Made by a program: the position numbers and the translations under genes
Shown: positions 54,154-64,000 of the stretch, piece by piece
How the letters are laid out: each line of letters starts with the position of its first letter
How positions within the stretch are numbered: the stretch's first letter is position 1
Source of the DNA: Aquarana catesbeiana
Taxonomy: Eukaryota > Chordata > Amphibia > Anura > Ranidae
NCBI RefSeq assembly: GCF_042186555.1
Contig: NC_133334.1
Coordinates: 24,199,780-24,263,779, forward strand
Direction of reading: 5' to 3'
DNA: 64,000 nt
The notes under the pieces: generated by a model
Seen by the model: the letters and a program-made list of their open reading frames with translations, nothing else
The model's database searches: none
Told to the model about the DNA's origin: nothing

Positions 54154-56553
54154 CAGGCATGTCCAAAGTCCGGCCCACGGGCCAATCGCGGCCCACGTTC
54201 CGGTTTTGAACGGCCCTCCTGGTAATTTGGACATGTATATCTTTTATGGCCCCCAACGATCTCCCAGCGCCGGGGCCACAGAAGATATATATGTCCAGAT
54301 GCCTTGGAGGGGACAGGGAGGAGGCGGGACAAGTGCCGCGCACACAGGAGAATTTCCTGTTTACACGGCAGCCTCTGTAATAGGAAGTCCCATCTCCGGC
54401 GCCGCTATTGGACGACTGATCTGTCCATCAAAGGAGGTGGGACTTTCTATTAAAGAGGCCTCTGATAAAACAGGAGTTTCTGCTGTAGCTAATCTTTTGG
54501 CGCTCGTCCCGCCCCCCTTCCCTGTCCCCTCCGAGGCTGCAGATGGATGGGAATCAGTCAGGCTGCAGTGATTGCAATGGTGAGTCTGCATTCCTGGCAA
54601 TGATGGGGGGCTACATTCTTGGCAATGATGGGGGGTGCATTCCTGGCAATGGTGGGTGCTGCACTCATGGCAATGGTGGGGGCTGCATTCTTGGCAATGA
54701 TGGGGGGCTGCATTCTTGGCAATGATGGGGGGCTGCATTCTTGGCAATGAAGGGGGGCTGCATTCTTGGCAATGATGGGGGGCTGCATTCCTGGCAATGA
54801 TGGGAGCTGCATTGCTGGCAATGATGGGGGGTGCATTCCTGGCAATGATGGGGGCCTGCATTCCTGGCAATGGTGGGTGCTGCACTAATGGCAATGGTGG
54901 GGGCTGCATTCTTGGCAATGATGGGGGGCTGCATTCTTGGCAATGATGGGGGGCTGCATTCTTGGCAATGAAGGGGGGCTGCATTCCTGGCAATGATGGA
55001 GGCTGCATTCCTGGCAATGATGGGGGGGCTGCATTCCTGTTAATGATGGGGGGCTGCATTCCTGGCGATGATGGGGGGCTGCATTCTTGGCAATGATGGG
55101 GGGCTGCATTCCTGGCAATGATGGGGGGGCTGCATTCCTGTTAATGATGGGGGGCTGCATTCCTGGCGATGATGGGGGGCTGCATTCTTGGCAATGATGG
55201 GGGGTGCATTCCTGGCAATGATGGGGGGCTGCATTCTTGGCAATGAAGGGGGGCTGCATTCTTGGCAATGATGGGGGGCTGCATTCCTGGCAATGATGGG
55301 GGCTGCATTCCTGGCAATGATGGGGGGCTGCATTCCTGTTAATGATGGGGGGCTGCATTCCTGGCGATGATGGGGGGCTGCATTCTTGGCAATGATGGGG
55401 GGTGCATTCCTGGCAGTGATGGGGGGTACATTCCTGGCAATGGTGGGGGGTGCATTCCTGGCAATGATGGGGGGTGCATTCCTGGCAATGATGGGGGGCT
55501 GCATTCCTGGCAATGATGGGGAGCTGCATTCCTGGCAGTGATGGAGGGGTACATTCCTGGCAATGATGGGGGGTACATTCTTGGCAATGAAGGGGGGCTG
55601 CATTCTTGGCAATGATAGGGGCCTGAATTCCTGGCAATGGTGGGTGCTGCACTCATGGCAATGGTGGGTGCTGCACTCTTGGCAATGGTGGGGGGGTGCA
55701 TTCTTGGCAATGATGGGGGGTGCATTCTTGGCAATGATGGGGGGCTGCATTCCTGGCAATGATGGGGGGCTGCATTCCTGGCAGTGATGGGGGGGTACAT
55801 TCCTGGCAATGGTGGGGGGTGCATTCCTGGCAATGATGGGGAGCTGCATTCCTGGCAATGATGGGGGGCTGCATTCCTGGCAATGATGGGGGGGCTGCAT
55901 TCCTGTTAATGATGGGGGGCTGCATTCCTGGCGATGATGGGGGGCTGCATTCTTGGCAATGATGGGGGGTGCATTCCTGGCAATGATGGGGAGCTGCATT
56001 CCTGGCAGTGATGGGGGGTGCATTCCTGGCACTGGTGGGGGGTGCATTCCTGGCAATGGTGGGGGTGCATTCCTGGCAATGATGGGGGGTGCATTCCTGG
56101 CAATGATGGGGGGCTGCATTCCTGGCAATGATGGGGAGCTGCATTCCTGGCAGGGATGGGGGTACATTCTTGGCAATGGTGGGGGGTGCATTCCTGGCAA
56201 TGGTGGGGGGTGCACTCATGGCAATGGTGGGGCTGCAGATGGGCACTGACCCTTATTTTGCTTCATAGTTCTTTATGTCAGATTTAAGTTTTTTCCGGAA
56301 ACCTCCCTCTTAAAGTGAAGGTGCGTGTTATACGCCAATAAATACAGCATATCCAAATAACATGTCCGAGATCACCTCCTTACTCACACAGCCACAAAGG
56401 CAAGAGAATTCTTGTTGGGCAGTGTATTAGTGCTCGAACTAACACACAGACCGAATTTTAATGGTTCAAAGAATGTCAGGGAAAATGGTCGGCCCTCACG
56501 CACGATCACTTCATCAAATCTGGCCCTCTTTAAAAAAAGTTTGGACACCCCTG
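54154..56553. mobile_element. Non-autonomous hAT element filled with minisatellite
   Basis: CAGGCATGTCCAAAGTCCGG to 'agtttggacacccctg', flanked by ATTTACAT (54146-54153) and AGTTACAT (56554-56561), one mismatch. About 1.64 kb of its 2.4 kb is a tandem array. The left part has 'atgtatatcttttatggccc' paired with 'gggccacagaagatatat'. No transposase. Confidence 0.88.
54587..56235. repeat. 24/25-bp minisatellite, GGGGGG in each unit
   Basis: About 66 units 'ggcaatgatggggggctgca' + 'ttcct/ttctt', mixed with 24-bp units lacking the C. Blocks of several units recur (for example the 'cctgttaatgatggggggc' variant appears at about 55037, 55138, 55338 and 55902), showing higher-order duplication. The His/Pro/Cys frames of up to 391 codons are artefacts. 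Confidence 0.95.
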
Positions 56554-56561
56554 AGTTACAT

Positions 56562-57324
56562 TCTTCATGTTCTGCAAGCGGAATTCAATGAATTGGGTTT
56601 ACCACTCTTCCCCCACCTTAGAAAGTCGTATAGTATGACCCGGTGATGTCACCAACCTGTGGATACGTTTTCCCCCCGTATTCCTCAGCGGTACATTGAT
56701 TTATTTCCCACGTTCCCAGCATTCCGCATTCAATAATTGCAGGTTTTGCGAAGCTTATTTTTCTGCTTCTATACGTCTCAGATGTCACCTGCTAATTCTA
56801 AGTGACTGTTCCTTAAATGATTGCTTAGCTAGAAATAAAATGTTTAGTTCCAGGCTGTTCATCAGCATAATACATTAATTATTAACCATTTCTCAGCGAG
56901 CGATGATAATGGTTGCATCGCAGTCACCTCGCAGTAGGCGGCGGCGGGGGGGGGGGGGGTTTCTATTGTGCAAGCCGCAGGTGGGTTTCCAGTCGACAAA
57001 GATGAAAAAAATGCTCTGCTTTTCTGAAAATAGTGAGGATATTTTAAGAACGCTTTTAAATTAATTGAATTAATTTGCCCAGAAAAAAAAAAAAAAAAAA
57101 GAACAGAAGGAAAGAACATTTCTGCTGAATTAGGCAAATGAATTTTCCTGGTGGAAGATGAAAACACAGAGTTCAGCAATAAACACTTTAAAAAAGAGCT
57201 TGTGAGGATAAAAGTATGAGATCTGATATGGCCGACCCACTCTTAAAGGTGCAGGACTCTCGTTTGTCTCCTTCCTTTAACCATCTGACCTGGGAAAAAT
57301 CTGAAGGAAAAGAGTTCAGACTTT
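56562..57324. other. Unique-looking non-coding DNA
   Basis: AT-rich, no element ends. 56700-56900 has homeodomain-type cores ('attaattattaacc', 'ctgctaattct'). A 14-base G run lies near 56946-56959 and an 18-base A run near 57084. Confidence 0.35.
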
Positions 57325-58496
57325 TTAACCACTTAAGGACCGAGCCTCTTTCTGAGATTTGTTGTTTACAAGTTAAAAACTGTTTTTTTTTGCTAGAAAA
57401 TTACTTAGAACCCCCCAAACATTTTTTTTCTAACACCCTAGAGAATAAAATGGCGGTCGTACTTTCTATCACACCGTATTTGCGCAGCGGTCTTACAAGT
57501 GCACTTTTTTTGGAAAAAATACACTTTTTTAAATTAAGAAATAAGACAACAGTAAAGTTAGCCCAAAGATAATGTTACGCCGAGTAAATTGATACCCAAC
57601 ATGTCACCCAACATGTCACGCTTCAAAATTGCGCCCGCTCGTGGAATGGCGACAAACTTTTACCCATAAAAATCTCCACAGGCGATGTTTAAAAAATTCT
57701 ACAGGTTGCATGTTTTGAGTTACAGAGGTCTAGGGCTAGAATTATCGCGCTCGCTCTACCGATCGCGCCAATACCTCACATGTGTGGTTTGAACACCGTT
57801 TTCATATGCGGGCGCTACTCATGTATGCGTTCGCTTCTGCACGCACGCTCGGCGGGGCGGGGTGCTTTAAAAAAAAAAAAAAATTCTTATTTATTTTACC
57901 TTTTATTTTTTATTTTTTACACTGTTCTTTTATTTAAAAAAAAAATGTATCACTTTTATTCCTATTACAAGAAATGTAAACATCCCTTGTAATAGAAAAA
58001 AAGCATGACAGGTCCTCTTAAATATGAGATCTGGGGGTCAAAAAGACCTCAGATCTCATATTTACACTAAAATGCAATAAAAAAAAAAAATTAAAAAAAA
58101 TTTGTCATTTAAAAATAAAAATAAAAAAATGACCCTTTAAGAGCTATGGGCGGAAGTGACATTTTGACCTCGCTTCCGCCCTGCAATGGTATGGAGACGG
58201 GTGGGGGCCATCTTCCCCTCACTTGTCTCCATACCCAGCATGTGAAAGGATCCGATCGCCTCCGCCGCTGCCGACGGCTCTGGTAAGCGGCGGAGGGCAC
58301 CGGAGCATGGCGTGAGGGGGGTGGCCCTCTCCCGTCGCCGAGAAAAGTGATCTCATGGCAAATCTGCCGCAGAGACCACTTTTATCTGAAAGCGGACCGC
58401 CGGCTGAAGAAGAGGATACCGGGGTTATGGCAGCTAGCGATATTCCTCTTCAAATTTAAGACTTATATTGGCGTGCGGTGGTCCGTAAGTGGTTAA
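57325..58496. mobile_element. TTAA-type element, copy 4, best ends
   Basis: TTAACCACTTAAGGACCGAG to 'ggtggtccgtaagtggttaa': 17-bp inverted ends including TTAA on both sides. Colinear with 16961-19480. It contains a ~20-bp inverted repeat 'aaatatgagatctggggg' / 'cctcagatctcatattt'. 1,172 bp, non-coding. TTAA at both ends suggests a piggyBac-type origin (inference). Confidence 0.85.
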
Positions 58497-58525
58497 ACTT
58501 CACTTGCGGCATGCTTGATTTGGGT

Positions 58526-58700
58526 AAGGCTCGGTTCACACCATAAAGATGCGACTGAGCATGCACGCATTTTCGGTGAATACCTGTGCGTCACATGTAG
58601 GACAGCCCATTCATTTCAGTAGGCTGCCCTATGCACAACAAACAGGGAAAAGTAGTCCCCAAGGCTATGTTCATACTTTCTGCGGGCACTTCAGCGCGTT
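58526..58700. mobile_element. Partial MITE (TAAGGCTCGGTTCACACC)
   Basis: The left end is related to 16119-16388. Contains 'cccattcatttcagtaggct' and 'ccctatgc' like 90-140 of this window. The right end is cut by the Tc1 fragment. Confidence 0.5.
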
Positions 58701-58707
58701 TGCCAGA

Positions 58708-59198
58708 GCTACAATGGAATGGTTTAGATCAAAGCATATTCATGTGTTAGAATGGCCCAGTCAAAGTCCAGACCTAAATCACATTGAGAATCTGTGGCAA
58801 GACTTGAAAATTGCTGTTCACAGACGCTCTCCATCCAATCTGACAGAGCTTGAGATATTTTGCAAAGAAGAAGAATGGGCAAAAATGTCCCTCTCTAGAT
58901 GTATAAAGCTGGTAGAGACATCCCCAAAAAGACTGTAACTGTAATTGCAGTGAAAGGCGGTTCTACAAAGTATTGACTCCGGGGGGCGCCATACAAATGC
59001 CCCCCCACACTTTTCACATATTTATTTGTATAGAAATTTAAAAAACATTTATCATTTTCCTTCCACTTCACAATTATGTGCCACTTTGTGTTGGTCTATC
59101 ACATAAAATCCCAATAAAATCCCTTTATGTTTTTGGTTGTAACAGTATAAAAAGTGGAAAATTTCAAGGGGTATGAATACTTTTTCAAGGCACTGTAT
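58708..59198 (+). mobile_element. Tc1 3' fragment
   Basis: Holds the transposase C-terminus and the right terminal inverted repeat 'gtatgaatactttttcaagg' + 'cactg' followed by TA. The 5' two-thirds of the element are missing. Confidence 0.85.
58711..58938 (+). pseudogene. Tc1 transposase C-terminal fragment
   Basis: Reads WFRSKHIHVLEWPSQSP, DLNHIENLWQDLKIAVH and ends LVETSPKRL. The third catalytic Glu (HIENLW) is present, but the rest of the DDE domain and the DNA-binding half are absent. The frame is open upstream only by chance. Confidence 0.85.
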
Positions 59199-59476
59199 AA
59201 ACTTAGGAATACATTTGCCCGAATATGCTAGACTCTTCCTTATTTTCTCTTTTTTTTTAAGTGCAAAACTAAATATAACCCGGACTGCCTTTGTAAGCAT
59301 TACAATAGGACGTTGTAATTTATATAATATACGAGAAATGCAAGCCATGCATTCACTGAGCAATAGTGTAACTAATTTGTTCTTCTCTTGGTCTACTTCA
59401 CCACCATCCCATATACAATAAATTCCAGTTTTAAAAATAAAAAGTGCCAGGCAAAGTGATCCCAAGGTAAGATTTA

Positions 59477-59889
59477 TGCCCCGTACACACGATCGGATAT
59501 TCGGCCAGCAAAACACAGATGAGAGCTTTTGTTCGGAAAATGCGACCGTGTGTATGCTCCATCGGACTTTCGCTGGCGGGAATGCCCGCCAGCAAAAAGA
59601 TTGAGAGCAGGTTCCCAATTTTTCGGTCGGAAAAAGTTCCTATCCGAAAATGCTATCGTCTGTACGAATTCCGACGCGCAAAATTCCTACGCATGCTTGG
59701 AAACAATTCGACGCATGCTCGGAAGCATTGAACTTCATTTTCTCGGCTCGTCGGAGTGTTGTACGTCACCGCTTTTCTTGACGGTCGAAAGTTCAGAGAA
59801 CGTGTGTATGCAAGGCAAGCTTGAGCGCAATTCCGTCGGAAAAACCATCCAAGTTTTTTCCGGCGGAAAATCCGCTCGTGTCCGCGGCA
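59477..59889. mobile_element. MITE, TGCCCCG family, copy 3
   Basis: TGCCCCGTACACACGATCGG to 'ctcgtgtccgcggca', with 'tatgctccatcggac', 'ttcggtcggaaaaagttcc' and 'gcatgctcggaagcattgaa' inside, the last shared in reverse with 48106-48525. Confidence 0.85.
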
Positions 59890-59892
59890 TTA

Positions 59893-60794
59893 GCACTGAA
59901 AACAGCCTTTGTATGTTGGGAAATGTCATAATGTCCCATCAAGCTGATTGACAAAAAAAGATATCCCAACTGTGACAGGACCTTTTTAAAGTCAAGAGCG
60001 ATACATTTAAAAAATGTGAAAAAAAAATCAGGAAAAAAAAAAATCGATCGCTGGTGGCTGTAACTTTCACCTTTTTCAATTTGATTTTACTTTCTGGAAG
60101 CTGTTTTTTAATAGGTCAATGTCATTTCTAAAATAAAAAAAAAAGCTTTTATTAAAAAAAAAAAAAAAAAATAATAGAAAGGTAGGCGGTGAGCGGACAA
60201 GCATTATCGAGTCTTCCGCCATTTCTTACAGACTTATTGACAGCTTAGTGTTGAGAACAGAAACAAAAAAAAAAAAAATCACAAAAACCTCTTACAAGTG
60301 TCAGAACAGTAAACGTCTCATAATTTCCATTTCTCGACTGCCAGACTATAATTTAAACTTCAGATTTTGAGACATAAAAAGCGCCGTATAAAACGGGGAT
60401 ATATATTTTTAAACACTGACATTTTCTGACATCTCACCACGCTAATTGAAGTCTTGTGGAGCACTGCTTGTAGAACCAGCAACAATCCATTTTAATTAAA
60501 TATAACCTTTTAAAATCAAGATGGGGCTTTATCGGTGCGAAACAATACACTGCGTTCGGAAAGAAAGGCGCGGACACCACTTTTTCCCAGGGGCGCGACG
60601 GGCGAGAAATTTTTTAACTTTGACCTTTTCAGTTGCGATTTGACGGGAATATGTAAAATGTTTAAACTTTTGCTTTGTTGTTAATTTAGGTGAAACAATC
60701 GTCAGTTTGACAGTAACGCCGTTTTAGTAGACAGAGGATGTGATACATGACGATGAAAACGCAAATCTTGTCTTTAAAGACAAGACAAGAGGTG
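59893..60794. other. Unique-looking AT-rich non-coding DNA
   Basis: No element ends or gene. 60190-60780 appears single copy, with 'ccattttaattaaatataac', 'cacgctaattgaagtc' and 'tttgacgggaatatg'. Candidate conserved non-coding sequence only on texture; conservation cannot be tested here. Confidence 0.35.
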
Positions 60795-60796
60795 TA

Positions 60797-62220
60797 CAGT
60801 GGGGACGGAAAGTATTCAGGCCCCCTTAAATTTTTCACTGTTTGTTATATTGCAGCCATTTACTAAAATCATTTAAGTTCATTTTTTTCCTCATTAATGT
60901 ACACACAGCACCCCATATTGACAGAAAAACACAGAATTGTTGAAATTTTTGCAGATTTATTAAAAAAGAAAAACTGAAATATCACATGGTCCTAAGTATT
61001 CAGACCCTTTGCTATGACACTCATATATTTAACTCAGGTGCTGTCCATTTCTTCTGATCATCCTTGAGATGGTTCTACACCTTCATTTGAGTCCAGCTGG
61101 GTTTGATTATACTGACTGCACTTGATTAGGAAAGCCACACACCTGTCTATATAAGACCTTACAGCTCACAGTGCATGTCAGAGCAAATGAGAATCATGAG
61201 GTCAAAGGAACTGCCTGAAGATCTGGCCAAGGTTACAAAAATATTTCTGCTGCACTTAAGGTTCCTAAGAGCACAGTGGCCTCCATAATCCTTAAATCCT
61301 AGAGCTGGCCATCTGGCCAAACTGAGCTATCGGGGGGAGAAGAGCCTTGGTGAGAGAGGTAAAGAAGAACCCAAAGATCACTGTGGCTGAGCTCCAGAGA
61401 TGCAGTTGGGAGATGGGAGGAAGTTGTAGAAAGTCAATCATCACTGCAGCCCTCTACCAGTCGGGGCTTTATGGCAGAGTGGCCTGACGGAAGCCTCTCC
61501 TCAGTGCAAGACACATGAAAGCCTGCATGGAGTTTGCTAAAAAAAACACCTGAAGGACTCCAAGATGGTGAGAAATAAGATTCTCTGGTCTGATGAGACC
61601 AAGATAGAACTTTTTGGCCTTAATACTAAGTGGTATGTGTGGAGAAAACCAGGCACTGCTCATCACCTGTCCAATACAGTCCCAACAGTGAAGCATGGTG
61701 GTGGCAGCATCATGCTGTGGGGGTGTTTTTCAGCTGCAGGGACAGGACAACTGATTGCAATCGGGCAAAAAATTAATGCGGCCAAGTACAGGGATATCCT
61801 GGATGAAAACCTTCTCCAGAGTGCTCAGGACCTCAGACTGGGCCGAAGGTTTACCTTCCAACAAGACAATGACCCTAAGCACACAGCTAAAATAACGAAG
61901 GAGTGGCTTCACAACAACTCCGTGACTGTTCTTGAATGGCCCAGCCAGAGCCCTGACTTAAACCCACTTGAGCATCTCTGGAGAGACCTAAAAATGGCTC
62001 CACCAACGTTTACCATCCAACCTGACAGAACTGGAGAGGATCTGCAAGGAGGAATTGCAGAGGATCCCCAAATCCAGGTGTGACAATTCTGTGTTTTTTT
62101 TTTTCAATATGGGGTGCTGTGTGTACATTAATGAGGAAAACAAGTGAACTTAAATGATTTTAGCAAATGGCTGCAATATAACAAAAAGTGAATACTGTCT
62201 GAATACTTCCGTCCCCACTG
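60797..62220 (+). mobile_element. Tc1 transposon, both ends present
   Basis: CAGTGGGGACGGAAAGTATT to 'gaatacttccgtccccactg', flanked by TA (60795-60796, 62221-62222). 1,424 bp. A second inverted word 'gtgtacattaatgagg' lies internal to both ends. It carries one damaged transposase. Confidence 0.93.
61199..62083 (+). pseudogene. Tc1 transposase, DDE half open, N-terminus broken
   Basis: The start region MRSKELPEDLAKV is followed by shifts and stops through the helix-turn-helix half. From 61565 a 172-codon frame is open: KILWSDETK (first Asp), KHGGGSIMLWGCFSAAG, FQQDNDPKHTAK (second Asp), WPSQSPDLNPLEHLW (third Glu). All three catalytic residues are present. Immediately after LKMAP the frame shifts and the normal C-terminus is lost by deletion. 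Not a working enzyme. Confidence 0.9.
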
Positions 62221-62222
62221 TA

Positions 62223-62678
62223 GGTGGGCAAGAGCCAAACATGTAAGAGAAATGAATCCCTTTGCAACAGTGTTACACCTACACATGCATTGCTGTGTTG
62301 TTCTGGGGTGCTGTTTTGTCACGTTTTTGGGGTTGTGTCCGATATGTGCAAAGAGAAATCACACAAATACTTAAAAGTATAAAATGTATTAAAAGTAATG
62401 AGAGATAAAGATAAAGAAAAAATAACAAGAATACTTAACTAAAGATGCTGTTTCCGCCATGGGTTCCCCCCCCCCCTTATGATATGGCATGGCACCGTGG
62501 ATCAGGACCAGACACTTGCCTCATGGCAGTTTGGGGAGACAAAGACCTTATAGGTTTTGTCTCTGGTAATATAGAACTTAAATGTAAGGAAAAGACCACC
62601 CCTGGCCAACTCCCTTTGCAATAAGACCCCTCAAGGACTTGGTCATCAGTTAACAATATTATCCACGTACGGATCTGC
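62223..62678. other. Unassigned non-coding DNA
   Basis: AT-rich, no recognisable gene. It may contain part of a Penelope-type terminal repeat ('aaaagtataaaatgtattaaa'). A C run lies at 62467-62476. Confidence 0.3.
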
Positions 62679-63449
62679 ATGCCGATATACGTCCTAACTT
62701 TCCTTCCTTTCCTTAAAAGGTCCTATAAACGGGCCAAATCAAACATACGTGATACTCTTTTATTTAAACAAAAAGTATGTGACCCCCATCCTACTACGAA
62801 ACTTATCACCACTTTCACGACCCATCAACAGTCGATCCGGAATCTCATCAATGAAAACTGGCATTTCCTCTCTGAGGACCCGATAGTGTCCAAATATGTA
62901 GCTAATGTGCCACAGATTACGTATAGAAAGTCAAGGTCCATTAGGGACACGTTAGTACACAGTCATCTACAATCTACAACACCCCTACTGGGGGCGGAGG
63001 GCGGCAACGGCACTTTTAGATGTGGACACTGCGAAGTCTGCCCATGGATCAGAGAAGGCATAGGTTGCCCCCTCCCAAGAGGAGGTTTTCATAAGCTAAA
63101 GGGCTACGCAGATTGCTCCACAACAGGCATTGTTTACCTTGCCACGTGCCGTTGCGGCGCTTTCTATATTGGTAAAACCAAACGTCCTTTCGCCAGAAGG
63201 ATCCAGGACCATTTATACTACCTGGATGCCGGACTTTTATACACTCCTATCTGCAAGCACATTGGCCTCCATCACAGTTTTGATCCTAGCTATATCTCCT
63301 TTTTTGCTCTGGAGGTCATATCTGACTCTGAGAGGGGAGGAAATGTAGACAAACGGATACTTCAGAGGGAGACGAGATGGATTTTTGGCCAGCAGGCCAC
63401 TCATCCACCAGGCCTCAATACAGCACTCTCTTACAAATCATTTCTGTAA
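62679..63449 (+). CDS. Penelope-like element: C-terminal region with GIY-YIG endonuclease (5'-truncated)
   Basis: An open frame of 256 codons equal to the part of a Penelope protein after the reverse transcriptase. The linker holds a cysteine cluster CGHCEVC (115-121) with C130. The nuclease has GIVYL (150-154) and FYIG (162-165), the two halves of GIY-YIG, then a basic helix RPFARRIQDHL and the catalytic Glu in QRETRW (E231), ending GLN. In the full protein the nuclease would nick target DNA for reverse transcription. No stop or shift inside, but the reverse transcriptase is missing upstream. The first Met is internal, so this is a 5'-truncated copy. Confidence 0.85.
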   Translation: MPIYVLTFLPFLKRSYKRAKSNIRDTLLFKQKVCDPHPTTKLITTFTTHQQSIRNLINENWHFLSEDPIVSKYVANVPQITYRKSRSIRDTLVHSHLQSTTPLLGAEGGNGTFRCGHCEVCPWIREGIGCPLPRGGFHKLKGYADCSTTGIVYLATCRCGAFYIGKTKRPFARRIQDHLYYLDAGLLYTPICKHIGLHHSFDPSYISFFALEVISDSERGGNVDKRILQRETRWIFGQQATHPPGLNTALSYKSFL

Positions 63450-64000
63450 TAATAAGTTGTGAGCCTCAGTTGGGACTCCTTTTCCCTTAATTCCATCCTC
63501 CAGCTATTTAAATATTCCTTGTCTAGTTCTATCCTTTGTGTATATAAAATTTTATTTATTTTTTTTTTTGTCTTCTATTTTTCCACTTTGTCAAATGAAT
63601 GGCTGCCATAATTTCACTCATGTATACCTGTTTGGTCTTGAGGGGAAGGATCCCTGCATGGGTTATTATCATGTTTAAAGTATCAAGTATAAATGGCTGC
63701 CAGATTTTTACTCATGCATACCTGTTTGGTCTTGAGGGGAAGGATCCCTGCATGGGTTATTATTATGTTTAAAGTATTAAGATACCTAACGTTCTATACC
63801 TTCAGTATTTTTCAAAACATAAATGTATATAGTCATTTGCGGGACTATACAATAACTAAGCATTCTCCATGCTGGACGAGTCAGGTGCCGTACTGCTGCT
63901 ATTGCCGTAGATAGGGGGACTCGGACGTCCCCGCGCAATGGGGCGGAGCTTTCTATGTCCGCTCCATATGCCCTCACTTCGTCACTCTAGTGTGGGCAGA
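63450..64000 (+). mobile_element. Penelope 3' region, running off the window
   Basis: Continues the Penelope copy. It includes a 94-bp tandem duplication (63598-63691, 63692-63785) with 'acctgtttggtcttgagggg' in both, then a GC-rich stretch 'cgcgcaatggggcggagct' resembling the sequence just before the hammerhead at 43915 ('ggggcggagcc'). A hammerhead would be expected just past 64000. Confidence 0.65.

Noticed and set aside
54206..54571. 121-codon plus frame at the left of the 54-kb hAT element
   Set aside because: Covers the element end and an inverted repeat; no transposase motif.
55040..56215. 391-codon minus-strand reading frame
   Set aside because: Entirely inside the 24/25-bp minisatellite; the Pro/His/Cys pattern is the repeat read in frame.

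Overview
The window is vertebrate nuclear DNA, most likely from an anuran amphibian and probably a true frog (Ranidae-like). The evidence is its mobile-element content: CR1 and L2-like LINEs, a Penelope-like element with a GIY-YIG domain, Tc1 and hAT DNA transposons, TTAA-ended non-autonomous elements, and many microsatellites. The organism call is inference from remembered repeat types. I found no host protein-coding gene, tRNA, rRNA or CRISPR array. All recognisable coding sequence belongs to mobile elements, so this looks like intergenic or intronic DNA.

Layout. 1-8.6 kb: small inverted-repeat elements, two L2/TTAA-type repeats and several minisatellites. 8.6-9.7 kb: a palindromic Tc1 element with a hAT MITE inside it. 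10.6-11.85 kb: a higher-order tandem array. 13.2-14.9 kb: a 5'-truncated CR1 next to a 32-bp array. 16.5-19.5 kb: nested elements, including two solo LTRs. 20-25.4 kb: hammerhead-ribozyme-like relics, a TTAA element and an L1/Tx1-like fragment. 27.6-33.8 kb: a complete 6.2-kb hAT transposon with a perfect 8-bp target duplication and an open 1,089-codon transposase. 34.5-43.5 kb: a dead Tc1 and two array-bearing hAT elements, bracketed by two inverted copies of an unrecognised ~0.85-kb sequence. 43-48.6 kb: a Penelope remnant (minus strand) cut up by a CR1 LINE, two MITEs and an adjacent solo LTR. 50-56.6 kb: hAT elements filled with minisatellites. 57.3-62.2 kb: a TTAA element and two Tc1 elements. 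62.7-64 kb: a Penelope GIY-YIG reading frame that runs with its 3' region to the window end.

How the parts relate. The elements are ordered in time by nesting. Autonomous sources present or partly present are hAT (apparently intact), CR1 (frameshifted), Tc1 (broken) and Penelope (partial). Most other elements are short non-autonomous derivatives.

The most interesting signal is a set of at least seven hammerhead-like folds. One (52274-52326, minus) keeps the whole catalytic core. Another lies downstream of Penelope GIY-YIG coding sequence on the same strand, which links the motif to that retroelement. A second pattern is that hAT elements repeatedly carry long internal minisatellites, and one minisatellite motif recurs inside unrelated element types.
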